Part shown: in pieces, positions 27,705-37,240 of the stretch
Layout of the letters: the number at the start of each line of letters is the position of its first letter
Numbering within the stretch: the stretch's first letter is position 1
NCBI RefSeq assembly: GCF_013283745.1
Contig: NZ_JABSTZ010000003.1
Coordinates: 248,001-312,000 of the forward strand
Source: Aeromicrobium stalagmiti
GTDB lineage: Bacteria; Actinomycetota; Actinomycetes; Propionibacteriales; Nocardioidaceae
Reading direction: 5' to 3'
DNA: 64,000 bases
Notes under the pieces: model-generated
Told to the model about the DNA's origin: nothing
The model's database searches: none
What the model saw: only the letters and a program-made list of their open reading frames with translations
Made by a program: the position numbers and the translations under genes

Positions 27705-29183
27705 TCAGGACCGCGTCGGCCAGGTGTGCACCGGCGAGCCCTCGTGCATGTGTCGCTCGTAGGCCTGGGTGGTCGCCCGCATCGCGGCCGATCGGTCGGC
27801 GGTGTCACGGCTCTGGTGCGCGAACTCCTCGATCAGCCACGTCGCCCCGTTGCGTCCGGTGATGCAGCGCTGCTCGATGATGCCGAGCAGCCGGGCACGC
27901 ACCGTCGCGTCGACGCCCATCTGCTCCAGCCCGGCGTGCGCCAGCGGCAGCAGCTGGCGCAGGGCGAGCTCACGCACCGCGACGGTGCCGACGCCCGGCC
28001 AGTAGATGTCGGCATCGATGCCGGCGCGGGCTGCCTGGTGGAAGTTGTCCTCGGCAGCACGGAACGACAGCTGGGACCACACCGGCCGCTCGCTGGAGCC
28101 GAGCACCGTCACGAGCCCGTAGAACAGTGCCGCGTTGGCCATCGTGTCGACGACCGTCGGACCGGCCGGCAGCAGGCGGTTCTCGATGCGCAGGTGCGGA
28201 CGCCCGTCGGCCACGTCGTAGATCGGCCGGTTCCAGCGATAGACCGTGCCGTTGTGCAGCCGCAGCTCACCGAGCGTGGGCACCCGTCCGGCCTCCAGCT
28301 CGATGACGGGGTCCTCCTCGTCGAGGATCGGCAGGAGCGCCGGGAAGAAGCGGACGTTCTCCTCGAAGAGGTCGAACACCGACGTGATCCACCGCTCGCC
28401 GAAGAAGACCCGCGGACGGACCCCCTGGGCCTTGAGCTCCTCGCTGCGGGTGTCGGTGGCCTGCTCGAACAGGGCGATGCGGGTCTCGTGCCACAGCTGC
28501 TGGCCGAGCAGGAACGGCGAGTTGGCACCGATGGCGACCTGGATCGCGGCGATGGCCTGTGCAGCGTTCCACATCGGCGCGAAGTCCTCGGGCTCGACCT
28601 GCAGGTGCAGCTGGGTGCTGGTGCAGGCCGCCTCGGGGATGATCGTGTCGGCCGTGGTGTCGAGCCGGTCGACGCCGTCGATGACGATCTCGATGTCCTC
28701 GCCGCGTGCGGCGAGGATCTGCTCGGAGAGCAGGTGGTAGCGGGGGTTGGCCGAGATCGACTCGCGACCGAAGTGGCCCTCCTGCAGCGTCGGGAGGATG
28801 CCGATCATGACCAGGTGCGCCTCGACCTCGGCCGCCTTGGCCTGCGCCGCGTTGAGGTCGTCGCGCAGCGCGGCCTCCAGCGTGTCGAGACCCGTGCCCT
28901 CGATGCGGGCCGGCGGCACGTTGATCTCAATGTTGAACAGGCCCAGCTCGGTCTGGAAGTCAGGATCGGCGATGGCCTCCAGCGCCTCGGCGTTCTTCAT
29001 CGCGGGGTTGCCGTCGGGATCGACGAGGTTGAACTCGATCTCGATGCCGACGTGCGGGTGCTCCACCGAGAAGTCGTGCTCCCCCAGCATCCGGGCGAAC
29101 GTGTCGAGGCATCGGCGCACCTTGGCGCGGTACTGCGTACGGTCCTCGCGGCTGAACTCGCGTGCGTCGACGTCCTGTCCCAT
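27705..29183 (-). CDS. Glutamate-cysteine ligase-family (GCS2) carboxylate-amine ligase
   Basis: A 492-residue protein of the GCS2 family, ATP-dependent ligases that join glutamate to an amine. Visible signatures are VGIEIEFNLVDPDG near residue 46, a TELGLFNIEINVPP block (Glu-x-Asn metal/substrate region) and HLRIENRLLPAGPTVVD. GCS2 proteins include EgtA-like and plant-type enzymes; actinobacteria use mycothiol, so true glutathione synthesis is not implied. ATG 29183 has TAGGCT six bases upstream. It stands alone between sigA and DUF4192. Confidence 0.78.
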   Translation of the reverse strand: MGQDVDAREFSREDRTQYRAKVRRCLDTFARMLGEHDFSVEHPHVGIEIEFNLVDPDGNPAMKNAEALEAIADPDFQTELGLFNIEINVPPARIEGTGLDTLEAALRDDLNAAQAKAAEVEAHLVMIGILPTLQEGHFGRESISANPRYHLLSEQILAARGEDIEIVIDGVDRLDTTADTIIPEAACTSTQLHLQVEPEDFAPMWNAAQAIAAIQVAIGANSPFLLGQQLWHETRIALFEQATDTRSEELKAQGVRPRVFFGERWITSVFDLFEENVRFFPALLPILDEEDPVIELEAGRVPTLGELRLHNGTVYRWNRPIYDVADGRPHLRIENRLLPAGPTVVDTMANAALFYGLVTVLGSSERPVWSQLSFRAAEDNFHQAARAGIDADIYWPGVGTVAVRELALRQLLPLAHAGLEQMGVDATVRARLLGIIEQRCITGRNGATWLIEEFAHQSRDTADRSAAMRATTQAYERHMHEGSPVHTWPTRS

Positions 29184-29189
29184 GACGAC

Positions 29190-29195
29190 AGCCTA
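29190..29195 (-). promoter_or_regulatory. -10 hexamer of the GCS2 gene (leaderless)
   Basis: TAGGCT on the minus strand, then GTCGTC and the ATG start: six-base spacing and no Shine-Dalgarno sequence. Confidence 0.5.
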
Positions 29196-29226
29196 GGCCG
29201 ACGCAGGGGTCTCGGCCCGGGTTCGC

Positions 29227-30210
29227 TCACGACGCGGTCGGCAGCCCCGCCCAGTGGTCGGGCGAGATGCCGCCCTCGAGGATCTGCAGGATGAGACCCG
29301 CCATGGAGTAGCAGGGGTCGGCCTTCAAGGCTCGCTCGACGGCGATCAGCGCCTGCGCACCGTCGCCGACCAGCCACGCCGCGAACGCCGCCAGGCTCAG
29401 GACCGCCGGCTCGAACGGCGGCACCACGCTGGCCGAGACCGTCGTGAGGGCGCCGAGCATCTCCGCGGCGTTCTCGCGGTTCATCAACCCCCACACCTCG
29501 TCGCGGACCGAGACGGTCGAGACCCACGCCGCCAGCCGCAGCAGGTCGCCGTCGGTCACCGGAAGACCCGCTCGGGCGCGGTCGAGGGTCGGGACCACCA
29601 CCGCCATCCCGGTCGCGGCCAGCCCCCCGGGGGCCGTCCGCGCGACCTGCGGCACGACCTCGTCGAGCACGACGGCCGCGGTCTGCTCGAGCCATCGCCG
29701 TCGCTCCCCCGCCACGGGTCGGAACCGACCGGCCAGGGCCTCCCGGCTCGGCAGGATCTGCTGGCCGGCCGCGACGGCCTGGACGATCGACAGGTGATGG
29801 TCGGAGGTCTCGTAGGGCCGTCCGTCCGGGGACGACCCGGGCTCGTCGGTCCAGTAGCGCCGTCCGTCGGCCCGCGCCCGGACGATCAGCTCGATCCCGT
29901 CGGTGTCGTCGAGGATGCCGTGCACGGCGTCGAGCAGGTCGAGGGCGACGTCCTGCTGCTCGGTCAGCGCGATGACGATCGCCCCCTCGGCACCCTGGTT
30001 GAGCAGGTGCCGGACGACGGTGGCTGCGGCCGCGTCGACCTCCGCCGGCGGCGGCAGGTCCATCCGCAGCCGGAAGCCGAAGCGTCGCCGCGGCCCGGAG
30101 GTCGCGACGGCGACGAGCGACTCGTCGGGCCGGAAGCCGAACAGGGTCGGCAGGGCGTTGATGAGGTCGGGGACGTCATGAGCCGTGAACACGGACGGTG
30201 TCGTTGTCAT
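29227..30210 (-). CDS. DUF4192 family protein
   Basis: A 327-residue protein with the DUF4192 opening (DVPDLINALPTLFGFRPDESLVAV) and an Ala-rich helical C-terminal half resembling a repeat (EPAVLSLAAFAAWLVGDGAQALIAVERAL). This actinobacterial family is commonly found near sigA/parE; no function is known. The start is ATG 30210. The gene is divergent from dinB, with 124 bases between the two starts. Confidence 0.82.
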   Translation of the reverse strand: MTTTPSVFTAHDVPDLINALPTLFGFRPDESLVAVATSGPRRRFGFRLRMDLPPPAEVDAAAATVVRHLLNQGAEGAIVIALTEQQDVALDLLDAVHGILDDTDGIELIVRARADGRRYWTDEPGSSPDGRPYETSDHHLSIVQAVAAGQQILPSREALAGRFRPVAGERRRWLEQTAAVVLDEVVPQVARTAPGGLAATGMAVVVPTLDRARAGLPVTDGDLLRLAAWVSTVSVRDEVWGLMNRENAAEMLGALTTVSASVVPPFEPAVLSLAAFAAWLVGDGAQALIAVERALKADPCYSMAGLILQILEGGISPDHWAGLPTAS

Positions 30211-30334
30211 GCGACCACGCTCGCCGCGGGACCCGGCAGCCCGACAGGGTCGTGGCGACGGCTGTGGACGCCTGCGGCGGCGACTCGCGCCTGTGGACGA
30301 CCGTCCTGTCGGCGCCGCACGACACAATGGCCTC

Positions 30335-31666
30335 ATGGCGTCCACGACTGGGGTGACCTCCCGCTCGCGGAGGACGATCATGCACCTCGACCTCGATGCC
30401 TTCTTCGCCTCCGTCGAGCAGCGCGACAAGCCCTCCCTGCGCGGACGGCCCGTCATCGTCGGTGGCATCGGCCCCCGCGGCGTCGTGGCGACAGCCTCGT
30501 ACGAGGCACGGGTCCACGGCGTCCGCTCCGCGATGCGCACGGCCGAGGCCCGGGCCCGGTGCCCCCACGCGGCGTTCCTGGGCGGCCGCTTCGACGCCTA
30601 TCGCGAGGCTAGCCGGCTCGTGATGGAGCGGCTGCGGCAGGAGTCCGACCTCATTGAGCCGCTGTCGCTCGACGAGGCGTTCGTCGACCTGTCCGCGGGC
30701 GACGACTTCGATCCCGCCCGCGTCGAGCAGGTCGTCGCGGCGATCCGCGCCGACATCGCCGAGGTGACCGGCGGCCTGACGGCATCGGTCGGCGTCGCGT
30801 CGTCCAAGCTCATGGCCAAGATCGCGAGCGAGGTCAACAAGCCCGACGGCGTCTTCGTGATCGAGCCCGGCACCGAGGCCGACGTGCTCGGGCCCATGCA
30901 GGTCACCGTGATCCCCGGCGTCGGTCCCGCCACCACCGAGCGGCTGCGCCGGGTCGGGATCCTCACGGTCGAGGACCTGCGCGTGCCCAGCGAGGACGAG
31001 CTCGTGCGCCTGCTGGGGCAGTCGTCGGGTCGGTCGCTGCACCGCATGGCCCGCGCTGACGACGACCGCCCGGTGCTGGCCTCCCGCGAGACCAAGTCCG
31101 TCAGCGTCGAGGACACCTTCGAGCAGGACATCTCCGACCGGCTGCAGCTCGAGACGATCATCGAGCGCATGGCGCGCAACGTCTCGGCGCGCCTGCGCAA
31201 GAACGGCCTCTCTGGCCGCACCGTCACCCTCAAGATGCGCCACCACGACTTCGAGACCCACACCCGTTCGTCGACGTTGGCCAACCCGACCGACAACGCG
31301 CGGCTGCTCGCCACCACGGCCCGGGGCCTCCTCGCCGGCGAGGACATCAGCAACGGGCTGCGGCTGCTCGGCGTCGGGGTCAGCGGCCTGGCCGACTGGG
31401 TGCAGGACGACCTGTTCTCCGAGGACGACGACGAGCCCGAGGACGACGAGGCACCGGCCGAGGACACCGTCGAGCGTCCGCACCGGTGGTATCCCGGCAT
31501 GGACGTGCACCACGACCTCCACGGCGACGGCTGGGTGTGGGGCTCGGGGCTGGGCCGGGTGACGGTCCGCTTCGAGACCCGGTGGACCGCTCCCGGCCCC
31601 GTGCACACCTTCCGGGCCGACGACCCCGCACTCGCCTCGGGGCACAGCGGTACGTTTCAGGCATGA
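30335..31666 (+). CDS. dinB: DNA polymerase IV (Y-family)
   Basis: Error-prone translesion polymerase. The 443-residue protein has HLDLDAFFASVE (metal ligands around Asp19 and Asp21), the second catalytic motif LSLDEAFVDLS, a helix-hairpin-helix region (IPGVGPATTERLRRVGI) and a little-finger domain. The last 80 residues form an acidic linker (SEDDDEPEDDEAPAED) and a small extra domain, WYPGMDVHH...GWVWGSGLGRVTVRFET, found in several actinobacterial DinB proteins. ATG 30335 is preceded at six bases by CACAAT, a weak -10. The stop overlaps the oligopeptidase start (ATGA). No LexA box was recognised. Confidence 0.92.
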   Translation: MASTTGVTSRSRRTIMHLDLDAFFASVEQRDKPSLRGRPVIVGGIGPRGVVATASYEARVHGVRSAMRTAEARARCPHAAFLGGRFDAYREASRLVMERLRQESDLIEPLSLDEAFVDLSAGDDFDPARVEQVVAAIRADIAEVTGGLTASVGVASSKLMAKIASEVNKPDGVFVIEPGTEADVLGPMQVTVIPGVGPATTERLRRVGILTVEDLRVPSEDELVRLLGQSSGRSLHRMARADDDRPVLASRETKSVSVEDTFEQDISDRLQLETIIERMARNVSARLRKNGLSGRTVTLKMRHHDFETHTRSSTLANPTDNARLLATTARGLLAGEDISNGLRLLGVGVSGLADWVQDDLFSEDDDEPEDDEAPAEDTVERPHRWYPGMDVHHDLHGDGWVWGSGLGRVTVRFETRWTAPGPVHTFRADDPALASGHSGTFQA

Positions 31667-33798
31667 CCGAGCCTGTCTCCTCGCCCGTCGCACCTTCCGT
31701 CGCCCCGCCCGTTGCCGAGCGTCGCCCCGTCACCCGCACCCACCACGGCGATGCGTTCGTCGACGACTACGAGTGGATGCGCGACAAGGAGGACCCGGCC
31801 ACGCTCGCCTACCTCGAGGCCGAGAACGCTCACACCGACGCCGCCACGGCCCACCTGGAGCCGCTGCGCCAGCAGATCTTCGACGAGATCAAGTCCCGCA
31901 CGCTCGAGACCGACCTGTCGGTGCCGACCCGTCACGGAGCGTGGTGGTACTACGCCCGCACCGTCGAGGGCCAGCAGTACGCGATCCGTTGCCGCTGTGC
32001 CGTGCAGGACCCGGACGACTGGACGCCGCCGGTGCTCGACGCCGACAGCGCCATCCCCGGCGAAGAGGTCCTGCTCGACTCCAACGTCGAGGCCGAGGGG
32101 CACGAGTTCTTCTCGCTCGGCGCCTTCAGCATCAGCGACGACGAGAACTTCCTCGCCTGGTCGATCGACACGCAGGGCGACGAGCGCTACACGATCCGCA
32201 TCAAGGACCTGCGCACCGGCGAGGTGCTGCCCGACGAGATCACGGGCGCCAGCGCCGGCGCCACCTGGTCGGCCGGCGGGACGCACCTGTTCTACACGAC
32301 CGTCGACGACGCCTGGCGTCCGTTCCGCGTGTGGCGGCACGCTGTCGGCACGGCCGACGACGACGTCCTCGTGCTCGAGGAGCCCGACGAGCGCTACTTC
32401 ATCGGCGTCGGTCGCACGCACTCCGAGCGCTACCTCGTCATCGGCATCGGCTCCAAGATCACGAGCGAGTACCGAGTCCTGGAGGCCGACGACCCCGAGG
32501 GCGAGTTCCGCGTGGTGCTCCCCCGCCGTGACGGCGTCGAGTACTCCCTCGAGCACGCCGTCATCGGGGGCGCCGACCGCTTCGTGATCCTGCACAACGA
32601 CGGTGCGCTCAACTTCGAGCTCGTGACCGTGCCCGTCGACGACCCGACGGACCGGACCGTCGTCCTCGCCGGCAGCGACACGACCCGCCTCGAGGACGTC
32701 GACGTGTTCGCCCGTCACCTCGTGGTCTCGTTCCGACGCGAGGCACTGGCGCGCATCGGCATCATCCCGATCGGCCCCGACGGCCTCGGAGAGCTGTCCG
32801 AGATCGACTTCGGCGAGGAGCTGTTCACGAGCGGCGTCGGGTCCAACGCCGAGTGGGACCCGCCGCTGATCCGGGTCGGCGTCGGGTCGTTCGTGACCCC
32901 GTCGTCGGTCTTCGACTTCGACCCGGCCACCCGCGAGCTCATCCTGCGCAAGCAGGCGGTCGTGCTCGGCGGCTACGACTCCGCCGACTACGAGCAGCAC
33001 CGCAGCTGGGCGACGGCCGACGACGGCACCCTGGTGCCCGTGTCGATCGTGTGCCGCAAGGACACCCCCCGCGACGGCACGGCGCCGGCGCTCATCTACG
33101 GCTACGGCTCGTACGAGGCGAGCATGGACCCGAGCTTCTCGGTCATGCGCCTGTCGCTGCTCGACCGCGGCTTCGTGTTTGCGATCGCCCACGTGCGGGG
33201 CGGCGGCGAGCTCGGTCGCCACTGGTACGACGACGGCAAGCAGCTGCACAAGCGCAACACGTTCACCGACTTCGTCGCGAGCGCCCGCCACCTGGTCGAC
33301 GAGGGCTGGACGTCGGCCGACCGGCTGGTCGCCGAGGGCGGCAGCGCCGGCGGCCTCCTGATGGGCGCGGTCGCCAACCTCGCCCCCGATGCCTTCGCGG
33401 GCATCGTCGCCGCGGTGCCCTTCGTCGACGCCCTCACGACGATCCTCGACCCGTCGCTGCCGCTGACGGTCATCGAGTGGGACGAGTGGGGCAACCCCCT
33501 CGACGACCCCGAGGTCTACGCCTACATGAAGTCCTACGCGCCCTACGAGAACGTCGGCGCCCACGACTACCCGGCGATCCTCGCGGTCACGAGCCTGCAC
33601 GACACCCGCGTCATGTACGTCGAGCCGGCCAAGTGGGTCGCCCGCCTGCGCGCGACCGCCACGGGTGACGCGCCGATCCTGCTCAAGACCGAGATGCACG
33701 CAGGTCACGGCGGCGTCAGCGGCCGCTACGCCTCCTGGAAGGAGCGGGCCTGGGAGCTCGCCTGGATCATCGACACGGTCGGCGCGCCACAGGACTGA
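31663..33798 (+). CDS. ptrB: Oligopeptidase B (S9A prolyl oligopeptidase family)
   Basis: Serine peptidase cleaving short peptides after basic residues. The 711-residue protein has a seven-bladed propeller (about 70-420) and an alpha/beta-hydrolase domain with GGSAGG (Ser561), LHDTRV (Asp647) and HAGHGG (His682); the triad spacing matches oligopeptidase B. There is no signal peptide, so it is cytoplasmic. ATG 31663 overlaps dinB by four bases, so the two are translationally coupled although their functions are unrelated. Confidence 0.92.
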   Translation: MTEPVSSPVAPSVAPPVAERRPVTRTHHGDAFVDDYEWMRDKEDPATLAYLEAENAHTDAATAHLEPLRQQIFDEIKSRTLETDLSVPTRHGAWWYYARTVEGQQYAIRCRCAVQDPDDWTPPVLDADSAIPGEEVLLDSNVEAEGHEFFSLGAFSISDDENFLAWSIDTQGDERYTIRIKDLRTGEVLPDEITGASAGATWSAGGTHLFYTTVDDAWRPFRVWRHAVGTADDDVLVLEEPDERYFIGVGRTHSERYLVIGIGSKITSEYRVLEADDPEGEFRVVLPRRDGVEYSLEHAVIGGADRFVILHNDGALNFELVTVPVDDPTDRTVVLAGSDTTRLEDVDVFARHLVVSFRREALARIGIIPIGPDGLGELSEIDFGEELFTSGVGSNAEWDPPLIRVGVGSFVTPSSVFDFDPATRELILRKQAVVLGGYDSADYEQHRSWATADDGTLVPVSIVCRKDTPRDGTAPALIYGYGSYEASMDPSFSVMRLSLLDRGFVFAIAHVRGGGELGRHWYDDGKQLHKRNTFTDFVASARHLVDEGWTSADRLVAEGGSAGGLLMGAVANLAPDAFAGIVAAVPFVDALTTILDPSLPLTVIEWDEWGNPLDDPEVYAYMKSYAPYENVGAHDYPAILAVTSLHDTRVMYVEPAKWVARLRATATGDAPILLKTEMHAGHGGVSGRYASWKERAWELAWIIDTVGAPQD

Positions 33799-33860
33799 CC
33801 CCTGCCCGCGGGGTGTGGAAACCATTGCGCTCGCAGCGAGTTCGTGTCAGTGGTCGCCCC

Positions 33861-33866
33861 TAGTCT
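33861..33866 (+). promoter_or_regulatory. -10 hexamer of the second DUF222 gene (leaderless)
   Basis: TAGTCT, then six bases, then ATG 33873. No Shine-Dalgarno sequence is present. Confidence 0.5.
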
Positions 33867-33872
33867 TGAAGT

Positions 33873-35111
33873 ATGTTCGAGACCGCGCCCACCGACAGCG
33901 TGCTCGCTGCGGTGCGCGGTCATGACTTCGCCGCTGACCCGGTCACCCACCACGGCCGCCACCGCATCGACGCCATCCGCGAGCTCGATCGGGGCATCCG
34001 AGCGCTGCAGGCCGAGCAGGTAGCCCAGGTCGCCGCCCTGCTGGACGAACGCACGAAGCTCATGGTCGGCGCCGGCGACCCGTGCCTGTCGATCATCGGA
34101 GAGATCTCCATGGCCCGCAACGTCGGCCCCACCGCGGCCGGGAGCCAGGTCCAGCTCGCGATGGGCATGGCGCGCATGCCGCAGGTGTTCACCCTCTTCG
34201 CCGACGGTGTCATCAGCGAGGCCACGGCTCGTGCCGTCGCCGCCGAGACGCGGTCGTTGCATGTCGACGACGCTCCCGTCGCCGACGCCGAGATCGCCGC
34301 GAAGATCCCCGGCATGACGACGCTGCGCGCTCGGCACGCGGCTGCCCGCATCGTGATCGGGATCGATGCCGAGGCGGCCCACGAGCGTGCCCGCCGCAAC
34401 CGGGCAGACGCCCGGGTCACGCTGCTGCCCGAGGTCGACGGCGTGGCGACGCTGCAGGTGCGGGGCCCGGCCGAGCAGATCGTGGCCGCGCACCAGGCCC
34501 TCGACACCTGGGCCACCGGCCTGCGGTCGACCGGTGATCCCCGCACCCGCGGTCAGATCATGTGCCAGACGCTGGTCGAGCGGGTCACAGGCCTGGCCTT
34601 CGCCGACGACGTCTCCGTCGAGGTCAATCTGGTCCTCGACGCCGACACCCTCGTCGCGGGCGCCTCGACAGCGGTCGAGCTCGAGGGCTACGGACCCATC
34701 TGTCCCGACGTGGCCGACGAGATCATCGCCCGGGCCCCCAACCGTTCCGTCCGCAGGCTGTTGACCGACCCCGTCGACGGCACCCTCGTCGTCCGCGAGC
34801 CGCGCCGGCGCCGTTTCGACGCCCCCACCGCCGCGCACATCCGCAGGCGTGACCGCTACTGCCGCCAGCCCGGCTGCGACCTCACGATTCGCCACGGCGA
34901 CCACGTCCGCGCCTATGAGCACGGCGGCCCCACCACGGCCGCCAACGGCCAGGGCCTGTGTGCCAGGTCGCACACCATCAAGCACCAACCCGGCTGGGAT
35001 GTTGCCGTCGACGGCCGCACCACGGTCTGGCGCACCCCTACCGGCCACGAGTACCGCTCCGACCCGCCACCCGTCCTGCCCGGCCGGGCGCCGGGCCACC
35101 TACGGCAATAG
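33873..35111 (+). CDS. DUF222 protein with HNH endonuclease domain
   Basis: A 412-residue protein with the helical DUF222 region (about 20-300) and a C-terminal HNH domain (about 325-385). The HNH part keeps CRQPGC, IRHGDHV and NGQGLC; the last ligand pair reads SHTIKH, so two Cys, the central His and the Asn are present. Nuclease activity is plausible but undemonstrated for this family. It opens the accessory patch 33.9-36.1 kb and differs clearly from the degenerate paralogue at 1387-2649. Confidence 0.83.
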   Translation: MFETAPTDSVLAAVRGHDFAADPVTHHGRHRIDAIRELDRGIRALQAEQVAQVAALLDERTKLMVGAGDPCLSIIGEISMARNVGPTAAGSQVQLAMGMARMPQVFTLFADGVISEATARAVAAETRSLHVDDAPVADAEIAAKIPGMTTLRARHAAARIVIGIDAEAAHERARRNRADARVTLLPEVDGVATLQVRGPAEQIVAAHQALDTWATGLRSTGDPRTRGQIMCQTLVERVTGLAFADDVSVEVNLVLDADTLVAGASTAVELEGYGPICPDVADEIIARAPNRSVRRLLTDPVDGTLVVREPRRRRFDAPTAAHIRRRDRYCRQPGCDLTIRHGDHVRAYEHGGPTTAANGQGLCARSHTIKHQPGWDVAVDGRTTVWRTPTGHEYRSDPPPVLPGRAPGHLRQ

Positions 35112-35189
35112 TTCCGCGCGGCGGTAGGGACACACAGGCGGGGTTGGCTGAACCTCCGCTACGGCCAGTCACCCTGCCAGACTGTGTTG

Positions 35190-35704
35190 ATGACGCGAAA
35201 GATCCGCATCGAGTGGAACAGCATCTACGAACAGTTCTTCGTGAGAGATGCGAACCGTGGGGTCGAGCTGCCGAACGTGTCGATCAGCCTTCTCGATGAT
35301 GTCAACGCTTGGATGGCGCATGTCTCGAAGAACTTCGAGCCGGACGACACCGTGACTACAGGTGTCTGGAAGCCTGGCACCCGCCAGTGGTTCGTTGACG
35401 AAGCAGGACGCCTCGAGGGTGAGTTCAGACGCGAGCTTGCGGGCAGTGGAAAGCAAGTGCGTGTAAGCCCCTACCCGGGCATCATTCCCATCCGCGTCTA
35501 CGTCGATTACAACGACTGGCCGTTGTGGACCAATGAGGGCGCAACTGGCCCTGAACACTTTCCAATACTGAGCGATCAACTGCGGAACGACCTGATCGCC
35601 TGGGCCGGCTCTATCGACGCCGGCACTCCACCCGAAGAAGTAGGGCGGACTTCAAGCGGCGACTTAGCTCCGAACTCGGGCCCTTCTTCGACATCACCTA
35701 CTAG
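35190..35704 (+). pseudogene. Hypothetical protein gene with a probable single-base frameshift
   Basis: The frame from ATG 35190 encodes about 150 coherent residues (MTRKIRIEWNSIYEQFF ... IPIRVYVDYNDWPLWTNEGA ... LSDQLRNDLIAWAG). Near 35635-35645 it changes to Ser/Arg-rich sequence and runs on to 36068. One base out of phase, the DNA reads DFKRRLSSELGPFFDITY then TAG 35702-35704, a natural-looking C-terminus (family members I have seen end with a similar LA-x2-L-x2-ELGP pattern). A one-base deletion, or a sequencing error, would explain this. CAGACT lies six bases before the start. The function is unknown; it may be an immunity-like or small cytoplasmic protein. Confidence 0.55.
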
Positions 35705-35728
35705 GCGTATCAGGAGTTTGCGGGCTTG
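35701..35728 (+). repeat. Degenerate 28-bp direct repeat, copy 1
   Basis: It begins with CTAG and contains TATC and GAGTTTGC before GGGCTTG; it matches the copy at 36094-36121 at 23 of 28 bases. Copy 1 overlaps the stop of the frameshifted gene. Confidence 0.45.
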
Positions 35729-35795
35729 CTGGCCGTACCGCCGAATGGATTTCCTCGGCTCGCCTGTACGTGTTCGCTGGTGCGATGATGTGCGG

Positions 35796-36068
35796 ATGAG
35801 TGATGCCGCGATCCCGCTGCCCCGGTGGGCGGAGATTTCGCGGACCGTCTTCCGATTTGTGATGGGCCTTTGGAGCATCGGCCTTCTCATCGGGATCCTT
35901 TACTCCTTGATCCGGAAGGTGACTGGCCACGGGGAACTCCTCCCCGCAGGAGGCGAGTGGACGAACTCTGACTTGGTGTTCCTCGGCCTCATCGTCTTTC
36001 CAGCGTTGGCGAGCGGACTGCTCTGGCTCGCAGGTGAGGTTGTCCGAGGTTCGCGCGAACCGATCTAG
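35796..36068 (+). CDS. Small two-helix membrane protein
   Basis: A 90-residue protein from ATG 35796 with two hydrophobic segments (about 18-42 and 62-84) joined by a polar loop (RKVTGHGELLPAGGEWTNSD). Because of the upstream frameshift the reading frame is continuous with the preceding gene, so the start is inferred from where membrane-protein character begins; TGCGG before it is a weak ribosome-binding site. No family is recognised. It lies in the less GC-rich accessory patch. Confidence 0.5.
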   Translation: MSDAAIPLPRWAEISRTVFRFVMGLWSIGLLIGILYSLIRKVTGHGELLPAGGEWTNSDLVFLGLIVFPALASGLLWLAGEVVRGSREPI

Positions 36069-36093
36069 ATCACCGGGGTCAAGCTCATCGTGC

Positions 36094-36121
36094 CTAGATG
36101 TATCGAGAGTTTGCTGGCTTG
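36094..36121 (+). repeat. Degenerate 28-bp direct repeat, copy 2
   Basis: It pairs with 35701-35728. It lies in the 224-bp gap (36069-36292) before the sigma factor gene, which otherwise shows no coding character. Confidence 0.45.
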
Positions 36122-36292
36122 GCAGGTCGAAGTCACCGGCATGAGGGTCCTCGGTAGCGTCCGCGACCGCTTTGCCTCATCGAACGCGGCGCCATCGCAT
36201 AGCACGCACACCCTAAGACTTGACTGAGAGCGGAATCCTCAGAGGCCTCCGCGCGTTCTGATCAGTACAAGCACACTGATGGGAGGCGCACC

Positions 36293-37240
36293 GTGAGCAC
36301 CAGGACCGGCAACACCACCGCCGAGGGCAAGGACAGCGTGGGCATGTACCTCGCTGAGATCGCACGCACTCCCCTGCTCGACGCTGCACGAGAGGTCGAG
36401 CTGAGCAAGACCGTGGAGGCCGGGCTGTTCGCCCGCCACCTGCTCGAGGAGGGCCGCGTCGGCCGCAAGAAGGGCGGAGCGCCCAAGTGGGCGACTGAGG
36501 AGGAGCTGCAGTGGCTCGCCGACGAGGGCGACCGCGCGATCCAGGAGTTCATCCAGGCCAACCTTCGCCTCGTCGTGTCGATCGCCCGCAAGTACGGGCG
36601 GTCCGCGATGCCGATGCTCGACCTCGTCCAGGAGGGCAACACCGGCCTGATCCGCGCCGTCGAGAAGTTCGACTACGCCAAGGGGTTCAAGTTCTCGACG
36701 TACGCCACCTGGTGGGTCCGTCAGGCGATCACCCGTGGCATCGCCCAGCAGGCCCGCGTCGTCCGCCTTCCCGTCCACGTCGTCGAGGAGCTCAACCAGG
36801 TCACGGCCGCGCGCCGCAACCTGGAGCGTCAGCTGGGCTACGACCCGGAGCCGGCCGAGATCGCCCTCGAGCTGGGCATGGACGTCGACCGCGTCATCGA
36901 CCTGATGGCCTGGGGACGTGACCACGTCAGCCTCGACTCCCCCGTCGACGAGGACGGCGACACCTCGCTCGGCGACCTGATCGCTCGCGAGACGCAGCCC
37001 GGACCCGACTTCGCGGTGCTCGACGACGAGTCGCGGCACCTGATCGCGACGCTGGTCGACCACCTCGGACCGCGCGAGGCCGACATCGTGCGGGCGCGCT
37101 ACGGCCTGCTCGACGGTCGCCAGCAGAAGCTCGCCGACATCGGCAAGCGTCACGGCATCTCGGCCGAGCGGGTCCGCCAGCTCGAGCGGGAGGCTCTCGC
37201 CACCCTGCGCCGGATCGCCGATCCGGACCTGGCGGCCTAG
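36293..37240 (+). CDS. Group 2 sigma-70 factor (SigB/HrdA-like)
   Basis: A 315-residue primary-like sigma factor with regions 1.2-4.2 and no long N-terminal tail: [65 protein letters not shown], and a region 4.2 helix-turn-helix [20 protein letters not shown]. Such factors usually control stationary-phase or stress genes in actinobacteria and recognise promoters close to the SigA type. GTG 36293 has GGGAGG seven bases upstream. No anti-sigma gene is adjacent. Its stop overlaps that of coaE in a shared CTAG. Confidence 0.9.
   Translation: MSTRTGNTTAEGKDSVGMYLAEIARTPLLDAAREVELSKTVEAGLFARHLLEEGRVGRKKGGAPKWATEEELQWLADEGDRAIQEFIQANLRLVVSIARKYGRSAMPMLDLVQEGNTGLIRAVEKFDYAKGFKFSTYATWWVRQAITRGIAQQARVVRLPVHVVEELNQVTAARRNLERQLGYDPEPAEIALELGMDVDRVIDLMAWGRDHVSLDSPVDEDGDTSLGDLIARETQPGPDFAVLDDESRHLIATLVDHLGPREADIVRARYGLLDGRQQKLADIGKRHGISAERVRQLEREALATLRRIADPDLAA

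Noticed and set aside
30211-30334. LexA/SOS box before dinB
   Set aside because: No match to an actinobacterial SOS box palindrome was found in the 124-base divergent gap.
35190-36068. A single 293-residue gene
   Set aside because: The middle part is Ser/Arg-rich without protein character, and a natural C-terminus appears in the adjacent frame, so two genes with a frameshift fit better.
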